DNA of 64,000 nucleotides from Inia geoffrensis (GCA_036417435.1 CM070907.1:60000001-60064000); one strand, 5' to 3'; positions 36,670 through 48,136 are shown, numbered from the stretch's first letter. Numbers and translations are program-made. Notes: generated from the sequence alone by a model not told the origin.

Positions 36670-36678
36670 GAGAGAAGA

Positions 36679-36688
36679 AAGATGGCGG
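36679..36688 (+). promoter_or_regulatory. YY1-like site at the L1 5' end
   Basis: aagatggcgg ten bases into the element matches the YY1 core (AAGATGGCGGC). In human L1 a YY1 site at the same place sets the accurate transcription start. In the older element B the same position reads 'caagatggtgg', a decayed form. Confidence 0.7.
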
Positions 36689-36939
36689 AAGAGTAAGACG
36701 CGGAGATCACCTTCCTCCCCACAGATACACCAGAAATACATCTACACGTGGAACAACTCTTACAGAACACCTACTGAAGGCTGGCAAAGACCTCAGACCT
36801 CCTAAAAGGCAAGAAACTCCCCCACGTACCTGGGTAGGGCAAAAGAAAAAAAAGAAAAAAACAGGGACAAAAGAATAGGGACGGCACCTGCACCAGTGGG
36901 AGGGAGCTGTGAAGGAGGAAAAGTCTCCACACACTAGGA

Positions 36940-37800
36940 AGCCCCTTCACGGGCAGAGACTGCGGGAGGCGGAGGAGGGAGCTTCGGAGCCGCAGAGGAG
37001 AGCACAGCAACGGGGGTGCGGAGGGGAAAGCGGAGAGATTCCCGCATAGAGGATCGGTGCCGACCGGCACTCACCAGCCCGAGAGGCTTGTCGGCTCACC
37101 CGCCGGGGCGGGCGGGGCTGCGAGCTAAAGCTCGGGTTTCGGTTTCAGACGGAGCGCAGGGAAAGGACTGGGGTTGGCGGCTTGAACATAGCCTGAAGGG
37201 GGTAGTGCACCACGGCTAGCCGGGAGGGAGTCCGGGGAAAAGTCTGCACCTGCCAAAGAGGCAAGAGACTTTTCCTTCCCGCTTTGTTTCCTGGTGCGCA
37301 AGGAGAGGGGTTTAAGAGCGCTGCTTTAACGAACTCCAGAGACCAGCGCGAGCCGCGGCTGAAAGCGCAATCCCCAGAGACCGGCGCGAGCCGCGGCCAA
37401 AAGCGCGGAACCCAGAAACGGGCGCGAGCCGCGGCTAAAAGCACGGACCTCAGAGACAGGCGCGAGCCGCGGCTAAAAACGCGGATCCCAGAGACAGGCG
37501 CGAGCCGCGGCTAAAAACACGGACCCCAGAGATGGGCGGGAAACGCTAAGGCTGCTGCTGCCGCCACCAAGGGGCCTGTGTACGAGCACAGGTCATTATC
37601 CACACCCCTCTTCCGGGGAGCCTGCGCAGCCCGCCACTGCCAGGTTCCCGGGATCCAGTGACATCTGTCCAGGGAGAACACACGGCGGGCCTCAGGCTGG
37701 TGCAGCATCACGCCGGCCTCTGCCGCCGCAGGCCCGCCCCGCACGCCGTGCCCCTCTCTCCCCTCGGCCTGAGTGCGCCAAAACCCCCGAGTCAGAGGCT
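36940..37800 (+). promoter_or_regulatory. CpG-rich L1 internal promoter region
   Basis: Dense CpG dinucleotides, unlike all flanking DNA, mark the L1 internal Pol II promoter. In element B (50090-50810) most equivalent CpGs have become TG or CA. Minus-strand frames here (37145-37444, 37511-37876, 37692-37964) are open because of the base composition; I see no support for a real antisense ORF. Confidence 0.75.
37337..37526 (+). repeat. 38-bp GC-rich tandem repeat, five units
   Basis: The core gcgcgagccgcgg starts at 37346, 37384, 37422, 37460 and 37498, an exact period of 38 bp. Each unit reads roughly 'cagagac-ggcgcgagccgcggctaaaa-gcgga'. A partial sixth unit follows. In element B the corresponding place (50467-50530) has one to one and a half decayed units, so the array was amplified in the lineage of A. 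Each unit carries several CpGs. Confidence 0.95.
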
Positions 37801-38009
37801 CCTTTAACCCTGTCCTGTCTGAGCGAAAAACAGACGCCCTCCAGCGACCTACACGCAGAGGCAGGGCCAAATCCAAAGCTGAGCCCCTGGGAACTGTGAG
37901 AACAAAGAAGTGAAAGGGAAATCTCTCCCAGCAGCCTCAGAAGCCGCAGATTAAAGCTCCACAATCAGCTTGATGTACCCTGCTTCTGTGGAATACATGA
38001 ATAGACAGT

Positions 38010-39050
38010 GACTCATCCCAAATTGAGGTGGTAGACTTCGTATCCAAGATCTATGATTTTTTCCCCTTTTTCCTCTTTTTGTGAAAGTGTATGTGTACGC
38101 TTCTCTTTGAGATCTTATCTGTATAGCTTTGCTTGCACCATTTGTCCTAGGGTTCTATCCGTCCATTGTTTTTTTTTTTTTTTCCTATAAGAAAATTTTT
38201 TTTCCTTAATAATTAATTTTAATAATTCTATTATACTTTACCTTCCCTCTTTCTTTCTTTCCTTCCCCCCTTTATACAACGAATCATCCCAAGTGGAGGA
38301 GGTGGTCTTTGAAAGCAAGATTTATGATTTTTTTCCCCTTTACCTCTTCTCGTGAGGGTGTATGTGTAAGCTTCAGTGTAGGATTTTGTCTGTATAGCGT
38401 GGCTTTCAACATTTGTCCTAAGGTTATATCCGTCCTTTTTTTTTTTTTTTTTTTTTCTTTTTTTTTTCCTCCTTTTTTTTCTATAAGAAAAACATTTTTT
38501 TTCTTAATAATTAATTTTAATAATTCTATTATACTTTACCTTCCCTCTTTCTTTCTTTCCTTCCCCCCTTTATACAACGAATCATCCCAAGTGGAGGAGG
38601 TGGTCTTTGAAAGCAAGATTTATGATTTTTTCCCCTTTACCTCTTTTCGCGAGGGTGGGTGTGTAAGCTTCAGTGCAGGATTTTGTCTGTATAGCTTGGC
38701 TTTCAACATTTGTCCTAAGGTTATATCCGTCCTTTTTTTTTTTTCCTTTCTTATTTTTTCCTTTTTTTTCTATATGAAAAAAAATTTTCTTTCTTAATAA
38801 TTAATTTTAATAATTCTATTATACTTTACCTTCCCTCTTTCTTTCTTTCCTTCCCCCCTTTATACAACGAATCATCCCAAGTAGAGGAGGTGGTCTTTGA
38901 AAGAAAGATTTATGATTTTTTCCCCTTTACCTCTTTTCGTGAGGGTGTGTGTATAAGCTTCAGTGGAGGATTTTGTCTGTATAGCGTGGCTTTCAACATT
39001 TGTCCTAAGGTTATATCCGTCCTTTTTTTTTTTTTTTTTTTTTTCTTCTT
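38010..39050 (+). repeat. Tandem repeat of about 270-298 bp in the L1 5' UTR, four units
   Basis: Units start with (g)aatcatcccaagtggagg at about 38010 (diverged), 38281, 38579 and 38869. Spacings are 271, 298 and 290 bp; the last unit is partial. Each contains 'tttatgattttttcccc', 'gattttgtctgtatagc', 'ttatatccgtcc' and a long T-run. Units 2-4 are nearly identical, so the amplification is recent. Element B has a single version near 50995-51440. Open frames at 38309-38797 and 38890-39081 run through the units but are F/S-rich low-complexity translations. Confidence 0.92.
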
Positions 39051-39117
39051 TCCCCTAAATAATTATGTTTTAATTCAATAACTTTATTATACTTTACTTC
39101 ATTCTATTTTACTGTAT

Positions 39118-39290
39118 CTACTTTCTGTCCTTTTTCCTTCCTTCCTTCCTCCCTTCCTCCCTCCCTCCTTTCTTTCCTTCGGGCCTTCTTTCCTTCTTCT
39201 TTCTTTCTTCCTTCCTTCCCTCCCTCCTTCCTCCCTTCCTTCCTTCCTTCCCTCCTTCCCTTCTTTCTTTCTATCTTCCTATTTCTACTA
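39118..39290. repeat. (CTTCC)n polypyrimidine tract
   Basis: Pyrimidine-only stretch of CTTCC, CTTT and CCTT units at the 3' end of the 5' UTR of element A. Element B has only a shorter T-rich stretch here. Confidence 0.9.
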
Positions 39291-39837
39291 ATTCTCTCTA
39301 CTTTCTCTCCCTTTTAATCTGAGCTGTGCGGATGAAAGGTTCTTGCTGCTCCTGCCAGGAATCAGGACTCTACCTCTGAGGGGAGAGAGCCAACTTCAGA
39401 ACACTGGTCCACAAGAGATTTCCCAGCACCACATAATATCAAACGGCGAAAATCTCCCAGGGATCTCCACCTTAACACCAGCACCCAGCTTCACTCAACG
39501 GCCAGCAAGCTACACTGCTGGAAAACCTATGCCAAACAACTAGCAAAACAGAAACACAACCCCACCCATTAACAGAGAGGCTGCCTAAAATCATAATAAG
39601 TCCAGAGACACCCCAAAACACACCACCAGACGTGGACCTGCCCACCAGAGAGACAAGATCCAGCCTCATCCACCAGAACACAAGCACTAGTCCCCTCCAC
39701 CAGGAAGTATACACAACCCACTAGACCAACCTTAGCCACTGGAGACAGACATCAAAAACAACGGGAACTACGAACGTGTAGCCTGCAAAAAAAAAAAAAA
39801 AAAAAAAGGGGACCCCAAACACAGTAAGATAAGCAAA

Positions 39838-40743
39838 ATGAGAAGACAGAAAAACACACAGCAGATGAAGGAGCAAGATAAAAATGCACCAGACCTAACA
39901 AATGAAGAGGTAATAGGCAGCCTACCTGAAAAAGAATTCAGAATAATGATAGTAAAGATGATCCAGAATCTCGGAAATAGAATGGAGGCAAGGATGGAGA
40001 AGATGCAAGAAATGTTTAACAAAGATCTAGAAGAACTAAAGAACAAACAAACAGAGATGAACAACACAATAACTGAAATGAAAAATACACTAGATGGGAT
40101 CAATAGCAGAATAACTGAGGCAGAAGAACGGATAAGTGACCTGGAAGATAAACTAGTGGAAATAACGACTGCAGAGCAGAATAAAGAAAAAAGAATGAAA
40201 AGAACTGAGGACAGTCTCAGAGACCTCTGGGACAATAGTAAACGCACCAACATTCGAATTATAGGGGTTCCAGAGGATGAAGAGAAAAAGAAAGGGACTG
40301 AGAAAATATTTGAAGAGATTATAGTTGAAAACTTCCCTAATATGGGAAAGGAAATAGTTAACCAAGTCCAGGAAGCAGAGAGAGTCCCATACAGGATAAA
40401 CCCAAGGAGAAATACGCCAAGACACATATTAATCAAACTCTCAAAAATTAAATACAAAGAAAGCATATTAAAAGCAGCAAGGGAAAAAAAACAAATAACA
40501 CACAAGGGAATCCCCATAAGGCTAACAGCTGATCTCTCAGCAGAAACTCTGCAAGCCAGAAGGGAGTGGCAGGACATACTGAAAGTGATGAAGGAGAAAA
40601 GCCTGCAACCACGATTACTCTACCCAGCAAAGATCTCATTCAGATTTGATGGAGAAATTAAAACCTTCACAGACAAGCAAAAGCTGAGAGAGTTCAGCAC
40701 CACCAAACCAGCTTTACAACAACTGCTAAAGGAACTTCTCTAG
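39838..40743 (+). CDS. L1 ORF1 protein (RNA-binding chaperone), intact
   Basis: 301 codons, ATG to TAG, without interruption. In L1 biology ORF1p forms trimers that coat the L1 RNA, act as nucleic-acid chaperone and build the cytoplasmic RNP needed for retrotransposition. Visible layout: a charged N-terminus (1-40), a long coiled coil (about 45-130) containing 'ITEAEERISDLEDK' at 92-105, an RRM-like domain (about 137-232) opening with 'NIRIIGVPEDEE', and the C-terminal domain (about 235-301) with 'LQARREW' (238-244) and 'YPAKISF' (262-268), both strongly conserved in mammalian L1. Length is slightly below human ORF1p (338), mainly in the N-terminal half. ATG at 39838 is chosen because it starts the L1-typical 'MRRQKN' and follows an A-rich tract. 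ORF2 begins 58 bp downstream. Confidence 0.93.
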   Translation: MRRQKNTQQMKEQDKNAPDLTNEEVIGSLPEKEFRIMIVKMIQNLGNRMEARMEKMQEMFNKDLEELKNKQTEMNNTITEMKNTLDGINSRITEAEERISDLEDKLVEITTAEQNKEKRMKRTEDSLRDLWDNSKRTNIRIIGVPEDEEKKKGTEKIFEEIIVENFPNMGKEIVNQVQEAERVPYRINPRRNTPRHILIKLSKIKYKESILKAAREKKQITHKGIPIRLTADLSAETLQARREWQDILKVMKEKSLQPRLLYPAKISFRFDGEIKTFTDKQKLREFSTTKPALQQLLKELL

Positions 40744-40801
40744 ACAAGAAACACAAGAGAAGGAACGGACCTATAACAACGAACCCAAAACAATTTAGAA
40801 A

Positions 40802-43800
40802 ATGGGAATAGGAACATACATATCGATAATTACCTTAAATGTAAATGGACTAAATGCTCCCACCAAAAGACACAGATTGGCTGAATGGATACAAAAACAA
40901 GACCCATATATATGCTGTCTACAAGAGACCCACTTCAGACCTAGAGACACATACAGACTGAAAGTAAGGGGATGGAAAAAGATATTCCATGCAAATGGAA
41001 ATCAAAAGAAAGCTGGAGTAGCAATTCTCATATCAGACAAAATAGACTTTAAAATAAAGACCATTACAAGAGACAAAGAAGGACACTACATAATGATTAA
41101 GGGATCGATCCAAGAAGAAGATATAACAATTGTAAATATTTATGCACCTAACACCGGAGCACCTCAATACATAAGGCAAAAACTAACAGCCATAAAAGGG
41201 GAAATCGACAGTAATACATTCATAGTAGGGGACTTCAACACCCCACTTTCACCAATGGACAGATCATCCAAAATGAAAATAAATAAGGAAACACAAGCCT
41301 TAAATGATACATTAAACAAGATGGACTTAATTGATATCTATAGGACACTCCATCCAAAAACAACAGAATACACATTTTTCTCAAGTGCTCATGGAACATT
41401 CTCCAGGATAGATCATATCTTGGGTCACAAATCAAGCCTTGGTAAATTTAAGAAAATTGAAATCTATCAAGTATCTTCTCCGACCACAACGCCATGAGAC
41501 TAGATATCAATTACAGGAAAAGATCTGTAAAAAATACAAACACATGGAGGCTAAACAATACATTACTCAATAATGAAGTGATCACTGAAGAAATCAAAGA
41601 GGAAATTAAAAAATACCTAGAAACAAATGACAATGGAGACACAACGACCCAAAACCTATGGGATGCTGCAAAAGCAGTTCTAAGAGGGAAGTTTATAGCA
41701 ATACAAGCCCACCTTAAGAAGCAGGAAACATCTCGAATAAACAACCTAACCTTACACCTAAAGCAATTACAGAAAGAAGAACAAAAAAACCCCAAACTTA
41801 GTAGAAGGAAAGAAATTATAAAAATCAGATCAGAAATAAATGAAAAAGAAATGAAGGAAACAATAGCAAAGATCAATAAAACTAAAAGTTGGTTCTTTGA
41901 GAAGATAAACAAAATAGATAAACCATTAGCCAGACTCATCAAGAAAAAAAGGGAGAGGACTCAAATCAATAGAATTAGAAATGAAAAAGGAGAAGTAACA
42001 ACTGACACGGCAGAAATAAAAATGATCATGAGAGATTACTACAAGCAACTCTATGCCAATAAAATGGACAATCTGGAAGAAATGGACACATTCTTAGAAA
42101 TGCACAAACTACCAAGACTGAATCAGGAAGAAATAGAAAATATGAACAGACCAATCACAAACACTGAAATTGAAACTGTGATTAAAAATTTTCCAACAAA
42201 CAAAAGCCCAGGACCAGATGGCTTCACAGCCGAATTCTATCAAACATTTAAAGAAGAGCTAACACCTATCCTTCTCAAACTCTTCCAAAACATAGCAGAG
42301 GGAAGAACAATCCCCAATCCCTTCTACGAGGCCACCATCACCTTGATACCAAAACCAGACAAGGATGTCACAAAGAAAGAAAACTACAGGCCAATATCAC
42401 TGATGAACATAGATGCAAAAATCCTCAACAAAATACCAGCAAACAGAATCCAGCAGCACATTAAAAGGATCATACACTATGATCAAGTGGGGTTTATTCC
42501 AGGAATGCAAGGATTCTTCAATATACGCAAGTCTATCAATGTGATACACCATATTAACAAATTGAAGGAGAAAAACCATATGATCATCTCAATAGATGCA
42601 GAGAAAGCTTTTGACAAAATTCAACACCCATTTATGATAAAAACCCTACAGAAAGTAGGCATAGAGGGACCTTTCCTCAACATAATAAAGGCCATATATG
42701 ACAAACCCACAGCCAACATCATCCTCAATGGTGAAAAACTGAAAGCATTTCCACTAAGATCAGGAACAAGACAAGGTTGCCCACTCTCACCACTCTTATT
42801 CAACATAGTTTTGGAAGTTTTAGCCACAGCAATCAGAGAAGAAAAGGAAATAAAAGGAATCCAAATCGGAAAAGAAGAAGTAAAGCTGTCACTGTTTGCA
42901 GATGACATGATACTATACATAGAGAATCCTAAAGATGCTACCAGAAAACTACTAGAGATAATCAATGAATTTGGTAAAGTAGCAGGATACAAAATTAATG
43001 CACAGAAATCTCTGGCATTCCTATATACTAGTGATGAAAAATCTGAAAGTGAAATCAAGAAAACACTCCCATTTACCATTGCAACAAAAAGAATAAAATA
43101 CCTAGGAATAAACCTACCTAGGGAGACAAAAGACCTGTATGCAGAAAATTATAAGACACTGATGAAAGAAATTAAAGACGATACAAATAGATGGAGGGAT
43201 ATACCATGTTCTTGGATTGGAAGAATCAACATTGTGAAAATGACTCTACTACCCAAAGCAATCTATAGATTCAGTGCAATCCCTATCAAACTGCCACTGG
43301 CATTTTTCACAGAATTAGAAAAAAAATTTTCACAATTTGTATGGAAACACAAAAGACCCCGAATAGCTAAAGCAATCTTGAGAGCGAAAAACGGAGCTGG
43401 AGGAATCAGGCTCCCTGACTTCAGACTATACTACAAAGCTACAGTAATCAAGACAGTATGGTACTGGCACAAAAACAGAACGATAGATCAATGGAACAGA
43501 ATAGAAAGCCCAGAGATAAACCCACGCACATATGGACACCTTATCTTTGATAATGGTGGCAGGAATATACAGTGGAGAAAGGACAGCCTCTTCAATAAGT
43601 GGTGCTGGGAAAACTGGACAGCTACATGTAAAAGTATGAGCTTAGATCACTCCCTAACACCATACACAAAAATAAGCTCAAAATCGATTAAAGACCTAAA
43701 TGTAAGGCCAGAAACTATCAAACTTTTAGAGGAAAACATAGGCAGAACACTCTATGACATAAATCACAGCAAGATCCTTTTTGACCCACCTCCTAGAGCA

Positions 43801-44619
43801 ATGGAAATAAAAACAAAAATAAACAAATGGGACCTAATGAAACTTCAAAGCTTTTGCACAGCAAAGGAAACCATAAACAAGACCAAAAGACAACCCTCAG
43901 AATGGGAGAAAATATTTGCAAATGAAGCAACTGACAAAGGATTAATCTCCAAAATTTACAAGCAGCTTATGCAGCTCAATGACAAAAAAACAAACAACCC
44001 AATCCAAAAATGGGCAGAAGACCTAAATAGACATTTCTCCAAAGAAGATATGCAGACTGCCAACAAACACATGAAAGAATGCTCAACATCATTAATCATT
44101 AGAGAAATGCAAATCAAAACTACAATGAGATATCATCTCACACCAGTTAGAATGGCCATCATCAAAAAATCTAGAAACAATAAATGCTGGAGAGGGTGTG
44201 GACAAAAGGGAACCCTCTTGCACTGCTGGTGGGAATGTGAATTGGTTCAGCCACTATGGAGAACAGTATGGAGGTTCCTTAAAAAACTAAAAATAGAACT
44301 ACCATATGACCCAGCAATCCCACTACTGGGCATATACCCTGAGAAAACCAAAATTGAAAAAGAGGCGTGTACCAAAATGTTCATCGCAGCTCTATTTACA
44401 ATAGCCCGGGGATGGAAACAACCTAAGTGCCCATCGTCAGATGAATGGATAAAGAAGATGTGGCACATATACACAATGGAATATTACTCAGCATTAAAAA
44501 GAAACGAAATTGAGCTATTTGTAATGAGGTGGATAGACCTCGAGTCTGTCATACAGAGTGAAGTAAGTCAGAAAGACAAAGACAAATACCGTATGCTAAC
44601 ACATATATATGGAATTTAA
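40802..44619 (+). pseudogene. L1 ORF2 (endonuclease-reverse transcriptase), one frameshift
   Basis: Two overlapping open segments: 40802-41497 (231 codons) and 41494-44619 (1041 codons); together close to the 1275 residues of human ORF2p. Segment 1 is the APE-type endonuclease that nicks target DNA, with active-site equivalents N13, E42, Y114, D144, N146, T191 and D204. Its last catalytic motif, S-D-H, is encoded at 41479-41487 but in the other frame. Segment 2 has the reverse transcriptase with the FADD core at residues 468-471 and the C-terminal Cys-His motif C898-x3-C902-x7-H910-x4-C915. Comparison with copy B (53580-53600) indicates one base missing near 41465. No other stop or frameshift is present. 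As read, neither segment gives a working enzyme. Confidence 0.92.
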
Positions 44620-45001
44620 GAAAAAAAAATGTTATGAAGAACCTAGGGGTAAGACAGGAATAAAGACAGAGACCTACTGGAGAACGGACTTGAGGATATG
44701 GGGAGGGGGAGGGGTGAGCTATGAGAGGGCGAGGGAGGGGCATGGACATATATATACTAACAAACGTAAGGTAGATAGCTAATGGGAAGCAGCCGCTTGG
44801 CACAGGGATATCAGCTCGGTGCTTTGTGACTGCCTGGAGGGGTTGGATAGGGAGGGAAGGAAGGAGGGAGATGCAAGAGGGAAGAAATATGTGAACGTGT
44901 GTATATATATAACTGATTCACTTTGTTATAAAGTAGAAACTGACACACCATTGTAGAGCAATTTTAACCCAATAAAGATGTTAAAAAAAAAAAAAAAAAA
45001 A
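44620..45001 (+). other. L1 element A 3' UTR, G-rich block and poly(A) signal
   Basis: Contains a G-run block at 44700-44740 (runs of 3-5 G separated by short spacers) able to form a G-quadruplex, a known feature of mammalian L1 3' UTRs. AATAAA at 44971-44976 precedes the poly(A) tail (from about 44983). Nearly identical to the truncated insertion at 18882-19264. Confidence 0.88.
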
Positions 45002-45014
45002 AAAAGGAAAGCTT

Positions 45015-46025
45015 TATAATAACTAATAGGGGAAAAAATAAACTGACTAGAAATTCCAAAAAATGAAATTTACATATCCCAAAGGAAAAATTCAATGTAC
45101 AGGGTTTATAACATGTTAGTCACAATTGAAAACAGAAATAGTTCAAAAGAAATTATTCAGAATGCACCACAAAGATTAAAGAAGTGATAGAAAATACAAG
45201 AGAGTGAATAAGAGACATGGAGGAGAGGAAGGGAAATTCTAATGGGTATCTATTCCAAGTTACATAATGAAAACATAGAACAGAACACAGGAAATATATG
45301 AAGAGACAGTATCTGAGGATTTTCCAAAACAGATAAAAATGCAATTTCTCAGATTCAAGAAGCCCATGGAGTATGAAAGAAGAATTACACAAATCCATTC
45401 TTATATGACATAATGACATTGAAACACTAAAGATGAAGAAAAGATATTGACAGCACCTTGGGGAAGGGGGGAAATAGACTGCCTTCAAAGAAGCATCTAT
45501 TAGTCTGATAGCTGACTTATCAAGAGCCACTTCAGAAGCCAGAAGACAGACTGCTTATATCTTCAACATGCTGGAAGGCTACATTTGCAAACTAGAATTC
45601 TATACTCAACAAAAATATCTAACAAAAGGTTAGAAGAATTAAAGATATTTCAAACAAACAGGTATATTTTTAAAGTTTGCCACTATATGACCCTCAAAAA
45701 GGAAGTTCTTTGGCATGTGATCCAGATGAAAGGTTACAAGAGTTACAAGAGAGAATGAAAAGCAAAGTAAGTTGTAAATATATATAGATAAATCTAAAAG
45801 AAGATTGACTATATGAAATAATTTTATAATGTTTTATAGAATAAAATAATTGAATTAAATACACAAATATACAAGCTGGAAGAAGAGAAGTGAAGCAAAA
45901 GTGTTCTAGGGGCCTATGTTGCACAAAAGGATGGTAAAGTTTTTGATTAACTTTAGAATTTTTAAGTGAAGGACACATGTAACTTTCATGGGAACCAGTG
46001 AAAAACAGGAACAGATTGTATAAAT
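45015..46025 (+). mobile_element. Ancient L1M/HAL1-like host element, part 2 (ORF1 relic)
   Basis: Continues from 36669 after removal of element A. ORF1-type landmarks remain: 'gagacatggaggagaggaa', 'gccacttcagaagccagaag' (C-terminal domain), 'gaattctatactcaacaaaa' and 'ggaagttctttggcatgtga'. All frames are broken; the minus frames 45153-45530 and 45694-46032 are chance openings. Confidence 0.65.
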
Positions 46026-46029
46026 TGTG

Positions 46030-46540
46030 CACTAGTACAGTTCTAAATAAATGGCCCCCAAAGATACATCTTAATCCCTGGAATATGTGAATGTTACCTC
46101 ATTTGGCAAAAGGGATTTTGCAGATATGGTTAAATTTAGGATCATGAGGTGGGGAGATTATTCTGGATTATGCAGTTGAGCTCTAAATATAATAATAAAT
46201 TTCTTTATAAAAGGTAGGATTCAGAGACTTGACTACAGAAAAGGAGAATATTATGTGATAACACAAGAAGAAATTGGAATGATGTGCTCTGAAGATGGAG
46301 TAGGGGCCAAATGCAAGGAATACCGGTGAACACTAAAAAGTGAAAAAAGGCAAGAAAACAGATTATCCCCTCATTACCTCCAAAAGTAATCAGTCCTACT
46401 GACATCTTTACTTTAGCCCAATGAAAGTGATTTCAGATATCTGGCTTCCATAAATGTGAGAGAATAAATTTATTCTTTACTTAAGTCACTAAATTTGCGG
46501 TAATTTCTTTCAGCATCAAAGGGAAATAATACATATACAA
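46030..46540 (+). mobile_element. MLT1-class MaLR solo LTR
   Basis: 'ggcaaaagggattttgcaga', 'gaggtggggagattattctg', 'agaaaacagattatcccctc' and 'tctttacttaagtcactaaa' match the same LTR class as 3665-4117, in sense. It interrupts the ancient L1/HAL1 host. No internal region. Confidence 0.75.
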
Positions 46541-46544
46541 AACA

Positions 46545-47230
46545 TGAAATGATTCAAGTTATTCATCCAAAAAAGAAGCAAAATAACAGGAAAAAGAGAA
46601 CCATACAAATGGTGGAACAAAGAGAAAGAACCAAAAAATATAGATATAATCCCACAGATACCTGTTGTTATATTAAATATTAATGATCTATGCTCCTACA
46701 GATAAAAGACAAAGAATGTCATATAATTTTTAAAAATATCCACAACTAAATACAAGAATAGAAAAAGATTAAAAATTAAAGCATCAAGGAAGATATAGCA
46801 TGCAAATATGAACCAAAGCAAATATTTAGCTATAGACCAAATAGCAGAAAACCTTACCAGAGATGAAGATGACCACACCACAATGATAAAATACTCAGTT
46901 CATCAGAAAGTTGCACATGAAAAGATACCCAACATTGTTATTCAGGAATATACAAGTCAAAACCCACTATAAGATACCACTTCCCACCCAATAGAATGAC
47001 TATAACAATAATAACAAAATAAATAAAACTGTTGGTAAAGATCCCTCATACATTGCTAGCAGGAATGTAAAATGGTTAAGCTGCAGTAGAAAAGTTTGGT
47101 GGCTCCTCAATAAATTAAACACAGAATTACCAGATGACCCAGTAATTCTACCTCTAGGTATACCCAGAAGAATTGAAAACAAGGACTCAGATACTTGAAT
47201 GCCAATGTTCACTGTAACATATTGATAAAA
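46545..47230 (+). mobile_element. Ancient L1M/HAL1-like host element, part 3
   Basis: First the end of the leader and the start of the endonuclease ('ttaaatattaatgatctatg' about 46671), then an apparent internal deletion to the ORF2 C-terminal end (about 46925 on: 'ggaatatacaagtcaaaacc', 'acagaattaccagatgaccc'). It stops at 47230 where another L1 is inserted and resumes at 58297. Confidence 0.6.
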
Positions 47231-48136
47231 TCCAAGGGAGGCGGAGACTAGTTCAACATGGTGGAGTAGAAGGACGTGCGCTCACTCCCTCTTGCGAGAA
47301 CACCAGAATCACCACTAACATCAAAAGGAAGACACTGGAACTCACCAAAAAAGATACCCCACATCCAAAGACAAAGGAGAAGCTGCAGCGAGATGGTAGG
47401 AGGGGCGCAATCACAATAAAATCAAATCCCATAACCGCCGGGTGGGCGACTCACAGACTGGAGAACAATTATACCACTGAAGTCCACCAACTGCAGTGAA
47501 GGTTTTGAGCCCCACATCAGGCTTCCCAACCTGGGGGTCCACCAACAGGAGGAGGAATTCCCAGAGAATCAGATTTTGAAGGCTAGTGAGATTTGATTGC
47601 AGGACTTTGACAGCACTGGGGGAAACAGAGACTCCACTCTTGGAGGGCACACACAAAGTAGTGTATGCACCAGGGCGCAGGGCTAAGGAACAGTAACCCC
47701 ATAGGAGACTGAACCAGACCTACCTGCTACTGTTGGAGGGTCTCCTGAAGAGGCGGGGGGCGGCTGTGGCTCACCGTGGGGACAAGGACACTGGCAGCAG
47801 AAGTTCCAGGAAGTACTCCTTGGCATGAGCCTTCCCAGATCCACCATTAGCACCACCAAAGAGCTTGTAGGCTACAGTGCTGGGTCACCTCAGGTCAAAC
47901 AACCAACAGGGAGGGAACTCAGACACACCCATTACAAGACAAGTGGATTAAAGTTTTACTGAGCTTTGCCCACCACAGCAACAGTCAGCTCTACCCACCA
48001 CCAGTCTCTCCCATCATGAAGCTTGCAGAAGCCTATTAGATAGCCTCATCCACCAGAGGGCAGACAGTAGAAGCAAAAAGGACAACAATCCTGTAGCTTG
48101 TGAAACGAAAATCATATTCACAGAAAGATAGAGAAA

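Larger units (their letters stand above)
36670..45001 (+). mobile_element. Full-length young LINE-1 (element A)
   Basis: An autonomous-type L1 of about 8.3 kb in the order: 5' UTR (36670-39837), ORF1, 58-bp spacer, ORF2, 3' UTR, poly(A). It is flanked by an exact 13-bp target-site duplication, aaaaggaaagctt (36657-36669 and 45002-45014). The bottom-strand nick fits the L1 endonuclease preference TTTT/A. It is longer than usual for mammalian L1 (6-7.5 kb) because the 5' UTR carries two tandem arrays. The CpG-rich 5' end and near-intact ORFs show it is recent. It is inserted in sense inside an ancient L1/HAL1-like element. ORF2 is disabled by one frameshift, so this copy as read is not autonomous. 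Confidence 0.95.

Noticed and set aside
37511..37876. 121-codon minus-strand frame in the L1 5' UTR, considered as an ORF0-like antisense gene
   Set aside because: Human-type ORF0 is primate-specific; this frame lies in GC-rich DNA where long frames are expected, and overlapping minus frames are equally long.
38309..38797. Possible real protein from the 290-bp array
   Set aside because: Not listed as a CDS because the sequence is T-run-driven low complexity; kept only as a low-interest finding.
39768..40577. 269-codon open frame on the minus strand opposite L1 ORF1
   Set aside because: It mirrors the intact ORF1; the S/L/F-rich product is what the complement of an A-rich coding strand gives, and similar mirror frames occur opposite ORF1 of element B.
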